Part shown: in pieces, positions 35,655 through 51,700 of the stretch
Layout of the letters: every line of letters begins with the position of its first letter
Position numbering within the stretch: position 1 is the first letter of the stretch
Origin: Xylanibacter muris
GTDB taxonomy: Bacteria; Bacteroidota; Bacteroidia; Bacteroidales; Bacteroidaceae
Direction: 5' to 3'
DNA: 64,000 nucleotides
Assembly (NCBI RefSeq): GCF_013166605.1
Contig: NZ_JABKKF010000013.1
Location: 1-64,000, forward strand
The notes under the pieces: model-generated
Databases searched by the model: none
The model's input: the letters and a program-made list of their open reading frames with translations, nothing else
What the model was told of the DNA's origin: nothing
Translations under genes and position numbers: made by a program

Positions 35655-37577
35655 TCAATCAGTTATTACAACACCACCGTTGTCAGGAATGACAACACTC
35701 ACTGTCTTTTTCTTAGAAACTTTCACATTGGAAAGCTTGTCATTCATATACATATTAACCGTTTTTCCGGCATCAAACATAGGCAATGCAAGTGTTTTTT
35801 TAAGCGGCTCACCCGTCGCATTTATTCCTGCAACATACCACTTGTCGCCAGAACGGCGTGCCATGATAACATAACGTCCGGGATAACCATCAACAAATCT
35901 AACCTCATCCCATGTTGTGGGCACCTGCTTCATAAAATCTATCGCCCATGTCGGAGCATCGTCGAGATTGTTCGGGGCAAGTGCGAAATGCTGCACAGGA
36001 CTTTGGAAAAGCACTGCTGTGGCAAGCGCATACACGTCTGTGGTCACACGCCGGCTTCCGGTTTTATTATTGGCATTATAGAACTTATTCAGCGCAGAGC
36101 CTCCGAAATCCATCGAACCGACAGTGTTTCGGATAAACGGATGTATAGTTCCGCAATGAGCCTCGGTATCGCAAGATCCTTGTGAGAAATGGAGATTCTC
36201 GCTTGCAAGCACAGCCTCACTGGCAGCATAATTGGGATACATGCGCTCCCATCCGCGCGGCAATGTGCAACCGTGGAAAATTACAAGCAGGTTGTTGTCA
36301 TTGGCATCGGTAAGTATCTGTTCATAGAGCTGCATCATCATTTGTTTGTCGCCACCAAAGAAGTCGACCTTTATACCAAGTATCCCGGCCTTTTTCATCC
36401 AGCGCATTTCTTCCTTACGTTTTATCGGGTCATTCATTATGCCGCGCGGTGACTGCGGTGCATGATTCCAGGAACCGTTTGAGTTATACCAAAGATAAAG
36501 CCCAACACCCTTTTGTCTGCCATATTCGGCAAGCTGCTCTATACGGTCATAACCGATCTGAACATCCCAAAGCGCATCAATGAGAACGGAACGATAACCC
36601 ATTGCAGCGGCAAAATCTATATAACGGCGCTGCTCGTCAAAATTACAACTTGAGTCCATGCCGATAATCCATGACCAGGTACCCTTACCGTACTCATATT
36701 TATGGCCGGTAGTATACTTGGGCTTTACAAGATCCCATGCTACAGTCGTTTCAACAATATTTGCCAACGTAGCACCTAAGGTTATTGTCCGCCACGGAGT
36801 CTCACCAGGCAATGCCATCTGTACTGTAGTGTCTCCCCAGCCATTGCATTCCTCCGCCATTGGGAACCCCACTCTGTAATTACCGTCCGATTCTCCAAGA
36901 AGTCTGCATCCGCAATAGTTTCCGTCCGTACCGGTCTCGGAAAGAAGCACCCACCCGTTATCACCGTTACGGAAAAGACACGGGAATGTATATCCAAAAC
37001 TCCATCCGTTCTTTCCTATAGGCCCGTCACATGTATATCTTGTCTCATAACTCGGGGCTGTACCGGCAAAACCTGTCATCGGCTTTGATTGCGGACAAAG
37101 GAAAGTGGTTGTGCCTACTGGCATTCTGAAAGAGGTCTTCTCTTCCTTTACTACACAGCAGAACTTTCCCTTCGGGGCATTGACAACATAGCGGAAAGCC
37201 ACATCACGATTGCTGACACGAAACACCACAGCCATAACCCGGCTACCGTCTTTTTCAAAACTGCAAACCATTTCATTGGCAGAATAATCAACATGACTGC
37301 ACTTTATATTGCGAAGCTCATAGCTTTCGCTTATGCTTTTCCTGTCAACGTTGCTTAAGATAAGGTCGCGGCTGAAATCACCTATATTTGTCACGAGTCC
37401 GAGTTCCGACTTTCCTATAAACACCTTATCATCATACTTTACCTCATACATCGCACGTCCTCCGTCATCGGAAACAGTGACAGCAATACGTCCGTCAGGA
37501 CTATTCACCAGATATTCTGCTGCGAAGCCCAACAGAGGACAGACAGCAGACAACGACATAAAAAACAGTTTCTTCAT
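35655..37577 (-). CDS. GH97 glycosidase, retaining (alpha-galactosidase-like)
   Basis: The 640-residue protein has a signal peptide ending GFAA. It shows the GH97 order: an N-terminal beta-super-sandwich (about 25-270), a TIM barrel (about 280-540; TWSWIIGMDSSCNFDEQRRYIDFAAAMGYR, LYLWYNS) and a small C-terminal sheet. In GIKVDFFGG, Asp405 occupies the nucleophile position of the retaining branch, whose studied members are alpha-galactosidases, rather than that of inverting SusB-type alpha-glucosidases. An alpha-galactosidase acting on xylan side chains would fit the locus; beta-L-arabinopyranosidase activity is an alternative. Gaps of 36 bases separate it from both neighbours. Confidence 0.92.
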   Translation of the reverse strand: MKKLFFMSLSAVCPLLGFAAEYLVNSPDGRIAVTVSDDGGRAMYEVKYDDKVFIGKSELGLVTNIGDFSRDLILSNVDRKSISESYELRNIKCSHVDYSANEMVCSFEKDGSRVMAVVFRVSNRDVAFRYVVNAPKGKFCCVVKEEKTSFRMPVGTTTFLCPQSKPMTGFAGTAPSYETRYTCDGPIGKNGWSFGYTFPCLFRNGDNGWVLLSETGTDGNYCGCRLLGESDGNYRVGFPMAEECNGWGDTTVQMALPGETPWRTITLGATLANIVETTVAWDLVKPKYTTGHKYEYGKGTWSWIIGMDSSCNFDEQRRYIDFAAAMGYRSVLIDALWDVQIGYDRIEQLAEYGRQKGVGLYLWYNSNGSWNHAPQSPRGIMNDPIKRKEEMRWMKKAGILGIKVDFFGGDKQMMMQLYEQILTDANDNNLLVIFHGCTLPRGWERMYPNYAASEAVLASENLHFSQGSCDTEAHCGTIHPFIRNTVGSMDFGGSALNKFYNANNKTGSRRVTTDVYALATAVLFQSPVQHFALAPNNLDDAPTWAIDFMKQVPTTWDEVRFVDGYPGRYVIMARRSGDKWYVAGINATGEPLKKTLALPMFDAGKTVNMYMNDKLSNVKVSKKKTVSVVIPDNGGVVITD

Positions 37578-37613
37578 ATTTATTACATTATATGTTTTTA
37601 TTCAAATATGTTT

Positions 37614-38984
37614 TTATTCAAATTTCCACCAGTCAAAATTAAACAGCTTACACCCTTTATATCCCTTATATACAAAATAGATATCATGCTTACCGTCAAC
37701 GACACTTTTTACCGGAACCTCAAACTCTTTCCATTCTTCCCATCCTCCAGTGGAAGGTATCTCAACAGTTGCAATTAATGTTCCGCCTATACTGTCAGCC
37801 CTGACTTCTATCTTTCCTCCCTGCAATGCGGATGCCGCACACACTTTGAACTTTGCATACTGCCTGTTGCCAAAATCCACCTCACGCACTTTAGTCCAGT
37901 CTCCATTGTTTATTTCCGACACATACACTCCTGTACGATCGTTATTCTCGGTCTCAACTCCTTTTGAGAATGCCATTGTCTCTGCTTCTGTCCTTATGAA
38001 AGGATTTAATGTGCCTACCGGCTTCACACCCTCATCCGTGGGATTGATAATAGGGAATGTGCCGTCAGGATTATATTTGAACTCCTCAACAGCCGCACTG
38101 CGTCCGAATCCTCCGCCACCGGGAAGTTTTCCGGTATGATAAAAGAAATAACTATGTCCCTTGAAGTCCGCCACACCGCAATGATTTGTAAACGAGCCTG
38201 TCTTACTTAACGGCATAATCTCACCACGATATTTCCACGGGCCTGTAGGTTTCTTGGCTGTAGAATAAGCTATATGCTCGGGCACACCTCCTGCCGCATA
38301 AAGAAGATAATAAAGCTTATCACGCTTCATCAACCACGGACCTTCTGTATAACAGTCCTTATATTTCACATCTTTTTTTCTCAGTTTCATATCCGGAGCT
38401 CCAAAACCTTCTACGGTCTGTTCCACCTTCTCCACTTTTCCGCTGTATGAAATCATATCGCGGTTGAGACGGATATAATATATATTCGGATTACCCCAAA
38501 ACACCCATGCCTGACTGTCATCATCTATCATCACAGTCGGGTCTATATTATCCCAGGTGCCGTTATCCACAAGAGGTTTTCCTATAGCATCGCGGAAAGG
38601 ACCTGTAGGACTGTCTCCAACAGCAACACCTATAGCCATTGCATTAGTAAGTTTTGAATGGGCACATATATACCAGTAATACTTTCCGTCACGCTCTATA
38701 CACTGCGCTGCCCATGCCCGATCATCAGCCCATGAAAATGTATCCAGGCTCAACGGCATGCCATGGTCTGTCCAGTTTACCATATCTGACGTTGAATACA
38801 AACGCCAGTTATACATCCAGAAGAAATCCGCTCCTGCCTCATCATGACTTGTATAAAGATACAGCCTGTCACCCGAAACCATAGGAGCAGGATCAGCCGT
38901 ATATCTTGTTTGGACAATAGGATTCTGTGCACCGGCAACTGTCGTCGCCATAGCCAAAGCTGATATTAATAATGATTTTTTCAT
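37614..38984 (-). CDS. GH43 arabinofuranosidase-like enzyme with CBM6
   Basis: The 456-residue protein has a signal peptide ending VAGAQ. The GH43 propeller (about 22-320) has Asp in RYTADPAPMV, Asp in NIDPTVMIDDD and Glu in YTEGPWLM. A CBM6 domain follows (about 330-456; RTEAETMAFSKGVETE, DFGNRQYAKFKVCAAS, FVYKGYKGCKLFNFDWWKF). The same pair occurs in arabinoxylan arabinofuranohydrolases, so it probably removes arabinose from xylan while CBM6 holds the chain. It is probably periplasmic. Only six bases separate it from the tandem esterase gene. Confidence 0.93.
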   Translation of the reverse strand: MKKSLLISALAMATTVAGAQNPIVQTRYTADPAPMVSGDRLYLYTSHDEAGADFFWMYNWRLYSTSDMVNWTDHGMPLSLDTFSWADDRAWAAQCIERDGKYYWYICAHSKLTNAMAIGVAVGDSPTGPFRDAIGKPLVDNGTWDNIDPTVMIDDDSQAWVFWGNPNIYYIRLNRDMISYSGKVEKVEQTVEGFGAPDMKLRKKDVKYKDCYTEGPWLMKRDKLYYLLYAAGGVPEHIAYSTAKKPTGPWKYRGEIMPLSKTGSFTNHCGVADFKGHSYFFYHTGKLPGGGGFGRSAAVEEFKYNPDGTFPIINPTDEGVKPVGTLNPFIRTEAETMAFSKGVETENNDRTGVYVSEINNGDWTKVREVDFGNRQYAKFKVCAASALQGGKIEVRADSIGGTLIATVEIPSTGGWEEWKEFEVPVKSVVDGKHDIYFVYKGYKGCKLFNFDWWKFE

Positions 38985-38990
38985 ATCGTG

Positions 38991-40862
<1,872 letters not shown>

Positions 40863-40871
40863 TCATATAAA

Positions 40872-43328
40872 TCATTTCATGGAATATGCCGTATACGTAT
40901 GTCCGGCCTTGGTATCTATATCATATTCATATACTTTACGAACCGGCAGGCACCTGAAATCCTTCAACTCTCCCGACTTCAACGGCTTCTTTATACCGGC
41001 CTTACACAACAAAGGATTGGCACAGTCTCCATTTGCTTCGCGAAGCCCTTTCATCTTCAACGGTACATAAGAACGTAAACGTAATGTGCCGCCAATCTTT
41101 GAACGCACGACAGCCTTGTCCAGCTTTCCTTCCGACCATTTAACATCAACCTCAAAACCTCCACGTGTCAACAGTCCTTTCACCTCACCGTTTTTCCATT
41201 CATCAGGCAAGGCCGGCAGAAGATGAACAGCACCGTCATGACTCTGCACAAGCATCTCGCATATACCTGCCGCACAGCCGAAATTGCCATCTATCTGGAA
41301 AGGCGGATGAGCATCAAACAAATTCGGATAAGTACGGCCGTCGGGATACTCTTTGACCTTACTGTCGTCCGGCAGAATATGAAGCATATTCCTTATTATA
41401 CGGAAAGCATGATTACCGTCAAGCATACGTGCCCAGAAATTTATCTTCCATCCGAGACTCCATCCTGTGGCCATGTCTCCACGCTGCTTCAACGTATTTG
41501 CCGCAGCAGTAAACAATTCCGGATTAGTGTAAGGCGATATCTGATTGGAAGGATACAGACCATACAAATGAGATATATGACGGTGTTCATCCTTAGGATT
41601 GTCTGCATCCTGCAACCATTCCTGCAACTGTCCGTGACGTCCGATTTGCATCGGAGGCAGCTGACTTATGGCATTACGCAACCTGTCCTCATAATCACGG
41701 TCTTCTTTTCCAAGAACATCCATCGCACAAAGCACATTATTAAGAACGTCAAATACAATCTGATTATCCATCGTAGCGCCCGATGTCACCGTTGTACCCT
41801 TACCCTCCGGTCCGTGTTCAGGAGATACTGTCGGCACTGTTACAAGCCATCCATATTTAGGATGACGCTGCAAATAATCAACAAGAAAGTCTGCAGCACC
41901 TTTCATCACCTCATAATTTTCGGCAAGAAACCTTTTGTCGCCAGTAAACAGATAATGCTGCCATATATGTGTAGACAACCAGGCTCCGCCAGTAGGAAAC
42001 ATCCCCCATGTCGTACCGTCTACCACCCCGGATACACGCCACAGGTCTGTATTATGATGAGCCATCCATCCACCGCACCCATACATTCCGCGCGCAGTCT
42101 CCACACCTGTCTTGCTAAGGTCCTTCAACATTGAGAACAACGGTTCCGCAGTCTCTCCGATATTACCTATGTCTGCAATCCAATAGTTCATCTCTGTATT
42201 GATGTTGATTGTATACTTGGAATCCCAAGGAGCGTTCATCTTATTATTCCACACTCCTTGAAGATTTGCTGGCTGTCCGCCATACTGCGAAGATGATATA
42301 AGCAGATAACGTCCATATTGCATCATAAGGGAAACAAAATCCATATCCGTACCATCGGAAAAAGCGGCAAGACGTCTGTCTGTAGCAAACGATGAACTTG
42401 CAGACTTATCCAAAGTCAACGACACGCGGTCATACTGATTACGATATTTACCGACATGCCTTGACAGCAATTGCCTGTATGACTTTCCCTTTACCGCCTC
42501 CAACACTTTTTGGTTCCTTAAAGAAGGATTTCCTGTTATATCCTTATAATTAACAAAATTGGTTGCGGCAACGATATAAAGCGTCGCTACGGTTCCTGAC
42601 TTGACATCAATACAGTCATTACCAGCAGCAACAGTTCCATCACTTTCTACAACGACCTTAAGTTCGGCTGTAAGTCCCCCCGAAATACCCTCCTGTTCTA
42701 CATTATCTATTATAGCAGTCAGTTCATTATCCTCTACAGAAACCTTATTTTTCAACGGACAAGCATGAGAAAGCCGGAAATTAAGCCGTCCCTTACCACC
42801 GGCATTCAGTCTGACAATTATCACATCATCCGAAAGAGAGGCAAATACCGTTCTCTCATACTTCACACCGTCACACAGATAACGTACCGTAGATGTGGCA
42901 TCACCCAAATTCAAATCACGATAATAATCACTGACATTATTATGTCCCATTGCCAGCTTCAGACTTCCCAATGAAAGATAGCGCATTCCATGCGGCCCTT
43001 TCACGAAATACTTGTCTATGAGCCTATGCGCCTCTCTCTCATTACCTTCAAATATGAGATTCCTGACTTCCTGTAAATGTTCCTTTGCGTCTATACTGTT
43101 GTTATTATAAGGAGAGCCAGACCAGAATGTCTCTTCATTCAACTGGATTTCCTCCACATCCGTCCCACCATAAACCATAGCTCCAAGATGTGAATTGCCC
43201 ACCGGCAATGCCTCAAGCCAATGTGCAGCAGGGACACCATACCACAACTTATGCTCCTGGGCATGTCCGCAGCAGAATGCCGCTACAAGAAACGTAAATA
43301 GAAATATTACTTTTTTCATCTTCTTCAT
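40872..43328 (-). CDS. GH95 alpha-L-fucosidase or alpha-L-galactosidase
   Basis: The 818-residue protein has a signal peptide ending CGHAQ. The GH95 order is an N-terminal beta domain ([35 protein letters not shown]), a linker, an (alpha/alpha)6 barrel and a C-terminal sheet. Catalytic segments are visible: NINTEMNYW (Asn pair), [10 protein letters not shown] (Glu) and [11 protein letters not shown] (Asp). The family includes inverting alpha-1,2-L-fucosidases and alpha-L-galactosidases. In a Bacteroides ovatus complex-xylan locus a GH95 removes L-galactose, so this substrate is as likely here as fucose. Confidence 0.93.
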   Translation of the reverse strand: MKKMKKVIFLFTFLVAAFCCGHAQEHKLWYGVPAAHWLEALPVGNSHLGAMVYGGTDVEEIQLNEETFWSGSPYNNNSIDAKEHLQEVRNLIFEGNEREAHRLIDKYFVKGPHGMRYLSLGSLKLAMGHNNVSDYYRDLNLGDATSTVRYLCDGVKYERTVFASLSDDVIIVRLNAGGKGRLNFRLSHACPLKNKVSVEDNELTAIIDNVEQEGISGGLTAELKVVVESDGTVAAGNDCIDVKSGTVATLYIVAATNFVNYKDITGNPSLRNQKVLEAVKGKSYRQLLSRHVGKYRNQYDRVSLTLDKSASSSFATDRRLAAFSDGTDMDFVSLMMQYGRYLLISSSQYGGQPANLQGVWNNKMNAPWDSKYTININTEMNYWIADIGNIGETAEPLFSMLKDLSKTGVETARGMYGCGGWMAHHNTDLWRVSGVVDGTTWGMFPTGGAWLSTHIWQHYLFTGDKRFLAENYEVMKGAADFLVDYLQRHPKYGWLVTVPTVSPEHGPEGKGTTVTSGATMDNQIVFDVLNNVLCAMDVLGKEDRDYEDRLRNAISQLPPMQIGRHGQLQEWLQDADNPKDEHRHISHLYGLYPSNQISPYTNPELFTAAANTLKQRGDMATGWSLGWKINFWARMLDGNHAFRIIRNMLHILPDDSKVKEYPDGRTYPNLFDAHPPFQIDGNFGCAAGICEMLVQSHDGAVHLLPALPDEWKNGEVKGLLTRGGFEVDVKWSEGKLDKAVVRSKIGGTLRLRSYVPLKMKGLREANGDCANPLLCKAGIKKPLKSGELKDFRCLPVRKVYEYDIDTKAGHTYTAYSMK

Positions 43329-43337
43329 TCTTAATGA

Positions 43338-45860
43338 TTATTTTACCGAAGGACCTATATACGACTGTTTTAATCCTCCCCAGTCTATAATCACACGCTG
43401 AATCATCTGTCCGGAATCACCGGCAAAGAATGACAAGGTATGACTGAAGCGGTCTTTATCCACAGCAAATCTCATCCGGCACTCAGCACCATTCCGCATC
43501 ACCTGATCTTTCCATCCGCGTGAATACTCTGCGAACTTATTATCAAAAATCTGCTTCTCACCTCCATCAACAGACACACTTATGGCATTGCCGCGACCGG
43601 CATGCAGAGGCCAGAACGGAACTGTATAAATTATAACGTCGACAGAATCACGGTCAACCTTCGGGAATGTGTATTCCGCAGCAAACAAATGCTCACTTTT
43701 TTTATTTCCTGATGTCTTACAAGGCTCGCCAAGCTGCAGAACCTGCCAGTCATATCCTATGCCTTTTATTATCCTCACATCGTCCATAGCCTTGGAATAA
43801 CGGGACAGGTCTACAACATGACAGTCTCTCAGTTCCATTTTCTCATTACAAATCTTAAACAAGTCGCCCGGATATATCTCACCCGCACCATCAGTGTAAA
43901 CGACATCCGGTTTTTTATGATAAAGCGCAGTATATCCCGGAGGAACCGCCATCATCCCCTTCCATTTGCCTCCAAGCATTGTATTATATCTCAAATTCAA
44001 CGCCTTTATGCTGTCATAGGCCTGTTCCATCGCTCGCGCGGCCCAATTGGCTTCCGCCAAATTACCTGCCGAATGCTGCTCATGATTAAGTTGAGCCATT
44101 ATGAATTTGCGGTTCATCTGATATGCAGCCTGCACAGGATACTGTAAAAATTGGAAAAAAGACTCTCTGACAGAAGTGTTGCCATCAGGCAGAGAACGGG
44201 CTATGACCTCCACACGATCTGACAGGCTTTCATAGTCCGCCAACCGTTTCTGGGCATCGTTATAATTTACAAAAGAGAACTCTGTATCACGCAATCCTGT
44301 ATGGGCGGCATCATCCCATTCGTATTCGAATCCCATATATTCAGGCTTACGGATCCATGCCAGCCTGTAATATCCGTCAAGTATTTCCTGAAACTCTTCC
44401 TTATATCTGCCACCGAATATTCCGGCAAGCATTTCCGCCTGATGATTATTTACATTATCAATATTGAATGAGGAAAAATCCCATGCCATGTCAAAGAATG
44501 TCTGCATACCCATTTCCATCGGCTTAATATCTCCGACATTCAGAAGCCAGTATCTGTCGGCACCAGTATCGTATGATTTCTTCAGTTCCTCATACATAAG
44601 CACCGGTGCTGTTGTGTTCAGCCACAAATAGTCATGAGGCGCACCAAGATACGACAGATGATAATACACACCGGCACGCCCGCTTCTTTTTCTTTCATTT
44701 TCATCAGACACACGCTTCATATATCCATAATTATCATCAACCCATACAAGCGTGACATCATCTGGAACACGTAATCCGTTCTCATAAATGTCCATTGTCT
44801 CCTTATACGGAACAAATATCTGCGGAACATCAAGAATACTCTTACCCGTATGCCTTCCTATCATCTCACGCTGGTCGCTTATCACTTGCTGAATAAGAGG
44901 CACGCGCTCATTCATAGGCAGGTTTCCACGCATTCCCTCATCATGTACTCCACGCATGGCAAGGGTATATATGTTTTCAAACTGCGAAGCTTCCCCAAGC
45001 CTGGCTTCCCACTTGCCCACAATAGCATCCTTGTTTGTCTTATAATTCCATTCTCCGTCACGTTTGGAATCCCATTCACTCTTTGCCGCATTATTGAGAA
45101 GAAGCGGTTCGCAATGGGAAGTGGTTATGATTATTCCGAATGAATCGGCCACCAACTTGCTCTCCGGATGCGAATAGAAAGCACCCGTACATGAATGCAT
45201 TGCCGGAGCAAGCATATTCCCCTTAAGACGCAGAAGCAGCTCACACACTCTGGCATAAGTACGCGGACCGATATCGCCAAGCTCTTTTTCATAGTTGGCG
45301 GCAGCCCACGGCTTCATCCCCCAGTCCTCATCATTGATAAATATCCCCCGATACTTCACCGAAGGCTCAGTGGAAGCATAATAATCAAAGTCTACCGTTG
45401 CCGTATTTTTATGAGGCACAGGCACATCTGCCCACCAATACCATGGCGACACTCCTATCTGTCTGGAAATCTCATATATCCCATAAGCTGTTCCGCGCCT
45501 GTCGCTTCCGGCTATCACAAGGCATGGATTCTTTTCATCGGTAACCGTAATGACATAACTTTCCCATCTACCTTTCAGGTCTTTCTCTTTCAACACTCCA
45601 GACTTAACCAATGAGGCAATCTGCCTGCTCACACCATAAGTGCCGACAACAACCCGCAGCCCCTTGCACTTGCCGGTAGTAATCTCCGGTCTCGCTCCTG
45701 TCACTCTCCAGACATCATCCTGAAGACCGCTAATAGCCTTTAATACAGCCACCGGCTCATTCTTGTCATGACATATAACAGCGTTATCTATACGGAATGT
45801 CCGGCCAATAACCGTGCACACAGGCAGCAACACCGCAAATAAAAACAGTTTTACTCTCAT
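43338..45860 (-). CDS. GH115 xylan alpha-glucuronidase, second copy
   Basis: The 840-residue protein has a signal peptide (MRVKLFLFAVLLPVCTVIG). It shares the GH115 landmarks with the 31006 enzyme: GIYEISRQIGVSPWYWWADVPV, KYRGIFINDEDWG, ITTSHCEPL, and TLAMRGVHDEGM where the other has TIGMRGDGDEAM. The differing active-site text and the replacement of SHHEPM by SHCEPL suggest different side-chain or position preference, for example methylated against free glucuronate or terminal against internal. It lies nine bases from the GH95 gene. Confidence 0.93.
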   Translation of the reverse strand: MRVKLFLFAVLLPVCTVIGRTFRIDNAVICHDKNEPVAVLKAISGLQDDVWRVTGARPEITTGKCKGLRVVVGTYGVSRQIASLVKSGVLKEKDLKGRWESYVITVTDEKNPCLVIAGSDRRGTAYGIYEISRQIGVSPWYWWADVPVPHKNTATVDFDYYASTEPSVKYRGIFINDEDWGMKPWAAANYEKELGDIGPRTYARVCELLLRLKGNMLAPAMHSCTGAFYSHPESKLVADSFGIIITTSHCEPLLLNNAAKSEWDSKRDGEWNYKTNKDAIVGKWEARLGEASQFENIYTLAMRGVHDEGMRGNLPMNERVPLIQQVISDQREMIGRHTGKSILDVPQIFVPYKETMDIYENGLRVPDDVTLVWVDDNYGYMKRVSDENERKRSGRAGVYYHLSYLGAPHDYLWLNTTAPVLMYEELKKSYDTGADRYWLLNVGDIKPMEMGMQTFFDMAWDFSSFNIDNVNNHQAEMLAGIFGGRYKEEFQEILDGYYRLAWIRKPEYMGFEYEWDDAAHTGLRDTEFSFVNYNDAQKRLADYESLSDRVEVIARSLPDGNTSVRESFFQFLQYPVQAAYQMNRKFIMAQLNHEQHSAGNLAEANWAARAMEQAYDSIKALNLRYNTMLGGKWKGMMAVPPGYTALYHKKPDVVYTDGAGEIYPGDLFKICNEKMELRDCHVVDLSRYSKAMDDVRIIKGIGYDWQVLQLGEPCKTSGNKKSEHLFAAEYTFPKVDRDSVDVIIYTVPFWPLHAGRGNAISVSVDGGEKQIFDNKFAEYSRGWKDQVMRNGAECRMRFAVDKDRFSHTLSFFAGDSGQMIQRVIIDWGGLKQSYIGPSVK

Positions 45861-45877
45861 TTTATCCTGTTTTTTTA

Positions 45878-48565
<2,688 letters not shown>

Positions 48566-48580
48566 TTATTGTTTCTTTTA

Positions 48581-48588
48581 CAAAGGTA
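48581..48588 (-). promoter_or_regulatory. -7 box of the nine-gene enzyme operon
   Basis: TACCTTTG on the minus strand, with a start predicted near 48574, about 20 bases before the fusion gene. The -33 position has no TTG, which fits a promoter that needs an activator such as the AraC-type hybrid sensor encoded nearby. Confidence 0.55.
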
Positions 48589-48671
48589 TCTCTTTTCCAT
48601 TTAAATCTCTCTTCCATTTGTCTCTTTTCTGTTTCTATTCGTATCAAAAGCCCAGCATATCAACCTTGCAT

Positions 48672-48711
48672 AAAAAAATACCGGCGAACAAGCATTGCCT
48701 GTCCGCCGGTA
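48672..48711 (-). terminator. rho-independent terminator after the 1123-residue protein gene
   Basis: On the minus strand TACCGGCGGACA / TTGTTCGCCGGTA (one mismatch) is followed by TTTTTTTA. It separates the surface-protein gene from the enzyme operon. Confidence 0.85.
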
Positions 48712-48734
48712 CATTAATCAAAAACAAAACTCAA

Positions 48735-51700
48735 TTACTTTACAATCACTTTTTCTGTGCGTACAGAGCCGTCGCTCATATACTTCTTAACAATGTTGAT
48801 GCCTTTATTAGCAGTAATGATGCGGCGTCCGTTCAGGTCATAAAGTTCAACCTTGCGAACCTCTGCATTGTTTGCACCTACACCGTCTATGCCATCAAGA
48901 ATCTCCTCGTAAGCAGCAGCATAGTCGAAGCCCTCTGCACTGTTCTTCATGAACAACTGGATGTTGTTGAAGAATACATGAGAACCACCGGATGCAACAG
49001 CACCGAGAGTAAGCTTACCATCAGTGATAACAACATTGGTAAATGCAAGGTTGCTGTATGGGAATGTCTGTCCTATAACCGGAGTCTTAACCTTTTGGTC
49101 TTCCTCATCGGCAGATGTCTTGATAAAGAAGTAGCTGTCCTCCGCCTCAGCAGAAGCTTCGCGCTCACCAAAACCTCCCATAATTGTATATATACCGGCA
49201 GGAAGATCTGTAATGGTCTGCTCAGCACGGAAGCCTCTTGCCCAGTTCTGAATCATACCGTCTACGTATGGGTTGTCTTCACCAAGTGTCCAACTCCAAC
49301 CTGTAGAAACCGTCACCTCATATCCTTCACCTACAGAAATTCTCCATCCAGGAACAGTTACATCGTCACCGTCAGTTACACGATGATTAGCATCAAGCTT
49401 GTTGTCGTTAATCAGATACAGGTTCGGGTTCTTCACAAATACTGTCATATCGAATGAGTCTGTATACTCTTCCAATGTAACATCGTCAACCTTAGTGTCG
49501 AACAGGCCGTTATCGGCATTCTTCAGCTTGCCGTAAAGTTCTGTCTTCACAACTTTCTTCACTGCATTAGCAACATCGTCATCGTCTGTGATAACTTTTG
49601 CTGCCTCCACAAGAGTTTCATTATCTTCTGCCGCACCAAGCTTCTTTGCCACAGCAATACCTGTACGTATGCGTTCTGTAAGAGCTGCCACACCTGTTGT
49701 ACCTGTCTGAGAACCGATACCCTTATCGTTTACATTAGCCTCAGTAAACATGTTCTTGCAAATATTGATAACCTTTGTCAACTCAGCAATGGCTGTCTCA
49801 AGCTCAGCATCATCTGTAAGGAGACGTCCTGTATATTTGTTGTTTGCCTCAACAAGATTCAGATAATAGTCTGTTCCATTGAACTTAGATTCAGCATACT
49901 TGTCAACCAAAGCCTGTGCACTGTTGTCACCGGAAATCAGTCCGTCATAAGTATTGATAAGAGACACGTGCTTATTCAATGTATTTACAGCCTCCTGTAG
50001 TTCGGCAACAGCTATCTCATAAGCTGAAGGAGCTGTGAAACGCTGACCGTCATATTTCTTGATAAGCTCATCAAGAGCTGTCCATGCCTCACCAAGATAA
50101 CGCTCACCGCTATTATTGTCACGGCAAACCTTCGCTGCATCAACGGCATTCTTCAGCATACCGTCATAACGTGATGCGGGAGAAGCTGGCACGTAATCAA
50201 GACGGATGTTTGCAATCATAATCTCCAGCCAAGCAGCGGAAGAGCCGTCTTCCTTGGCACATGGAACCCATTTAATCTTATAGTTACCTGTCTCCGGAGC
50301 CTTGAATTCCATAGAAACCTTTGTAGATTTCATAGTAGACGAACCGGTATTTCCGTTAAGATTCGGCAGACATTCGTTGATGCTCTGTATCACAATTTCT
50401 CCGTTAGGAGCTATAACATAGCACCTAACCCAAGGAGTGCCTTTCCATGCAGCTGCATTAAATGACAGCTGATATTTGTCACCTTCATCCAAAGTAATAA
50501 GATATTCTTCTGTCTGGCCATACTGTGCATAACCTTGGTCTTCAGCCTCACCATTTGCATTATTTCCAGTACGTACATACAATGCGAAATCGAAATCACC
50601 GCCACCGTTAAAATTGAAGATACGCGGACCGGAACCGGCACCACCCGTTGCAGCAACCGTACCGTCATTACATACTTCCCATCCTTCTGGAATGTAGTTA
50701 GCGCCTTTTTCCTTGAAATTGTCCTTGTATACCACACGTGCAGTGTCATTAGGATCAGCTTCAACCTGACCTATATACATTGTTATTGTCTCTTCTCCGA
50801 AGATATCCTCGCCAAGCATTCTCTCCGGGAAAATCTTAGTTACATGCAGAGTATATTCGCCTGTAGGAAGATCACCTGTGGCGGCACGCTTGAACACCAC
50901 TTCCTTAGAAAGACCTTCTGCCGGTGTAGCGGCAAGCTTCTCCGAACTTCCGTTATCACCTGTAAGGGTTGCCTCAATCTGTGAGCAGTCTGCATCTTTG
51001 TTGAATGTGAGCGCAAACTCAGAAATATTGTTGGGGAGATTGAACGCACCGTTTTCAGGAACAGCCTTAGCGAGTTTCGGAGTTTCATAAGCGTATGAAA
51101 ATACATCAGGTATGTCTCCCTCGTAGTCATAACGGCCTACTTCATTGTTGAAAGCACGCACTACAACATCACCTTCAAATACACGAGGATGCTTGTTGCC
51201 CTTATACTGGATCTGATTTGCACCCTCCGGATTTCTGAAGCTTACAACAACCTTGTCGTCTTCGCCACTCGGATAAACATCACCGCAGAAGATATAGAGG
51301 AAACCGTCATCGAGCAATTCGACTGACAATACGTCTACTATTTCATCATTGATGCTGAGAGTAATACAGTCATTCGGCAATATCACGCGTCCGTCATTCG
51401 CTTTAACAAGATCCTTTATGTTGGTATCATATCCGAAACTAACCTGAATCTTATCATCAATGAACCTCACTCCTGCAATTTCAGACTCCTCAACAAGCAC
51501 ATTGTCTATATAATAGTCACCCGGAGTATACATATTCAAGGTCAGGAAGAACTTTTGTGCAAGTTCTGTCAACTCACCAGGATGCTTTGCATAATACTCT
51601 TGCTGAACGGCATTGTTGGCATAATAAAACATCATTGTATACTTACGGAATCCCTTATCGTCCTTTTCCTGGAAATAAGAAATATCGTATGTATACATCT

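Noticed and set aside
41223..42134. 303-codon plus-strand frame inside the GH95 gene
   Set aside because: Antisense to a full-length GH95 enzyme; the composition is basic and Cys-rich without any domain.
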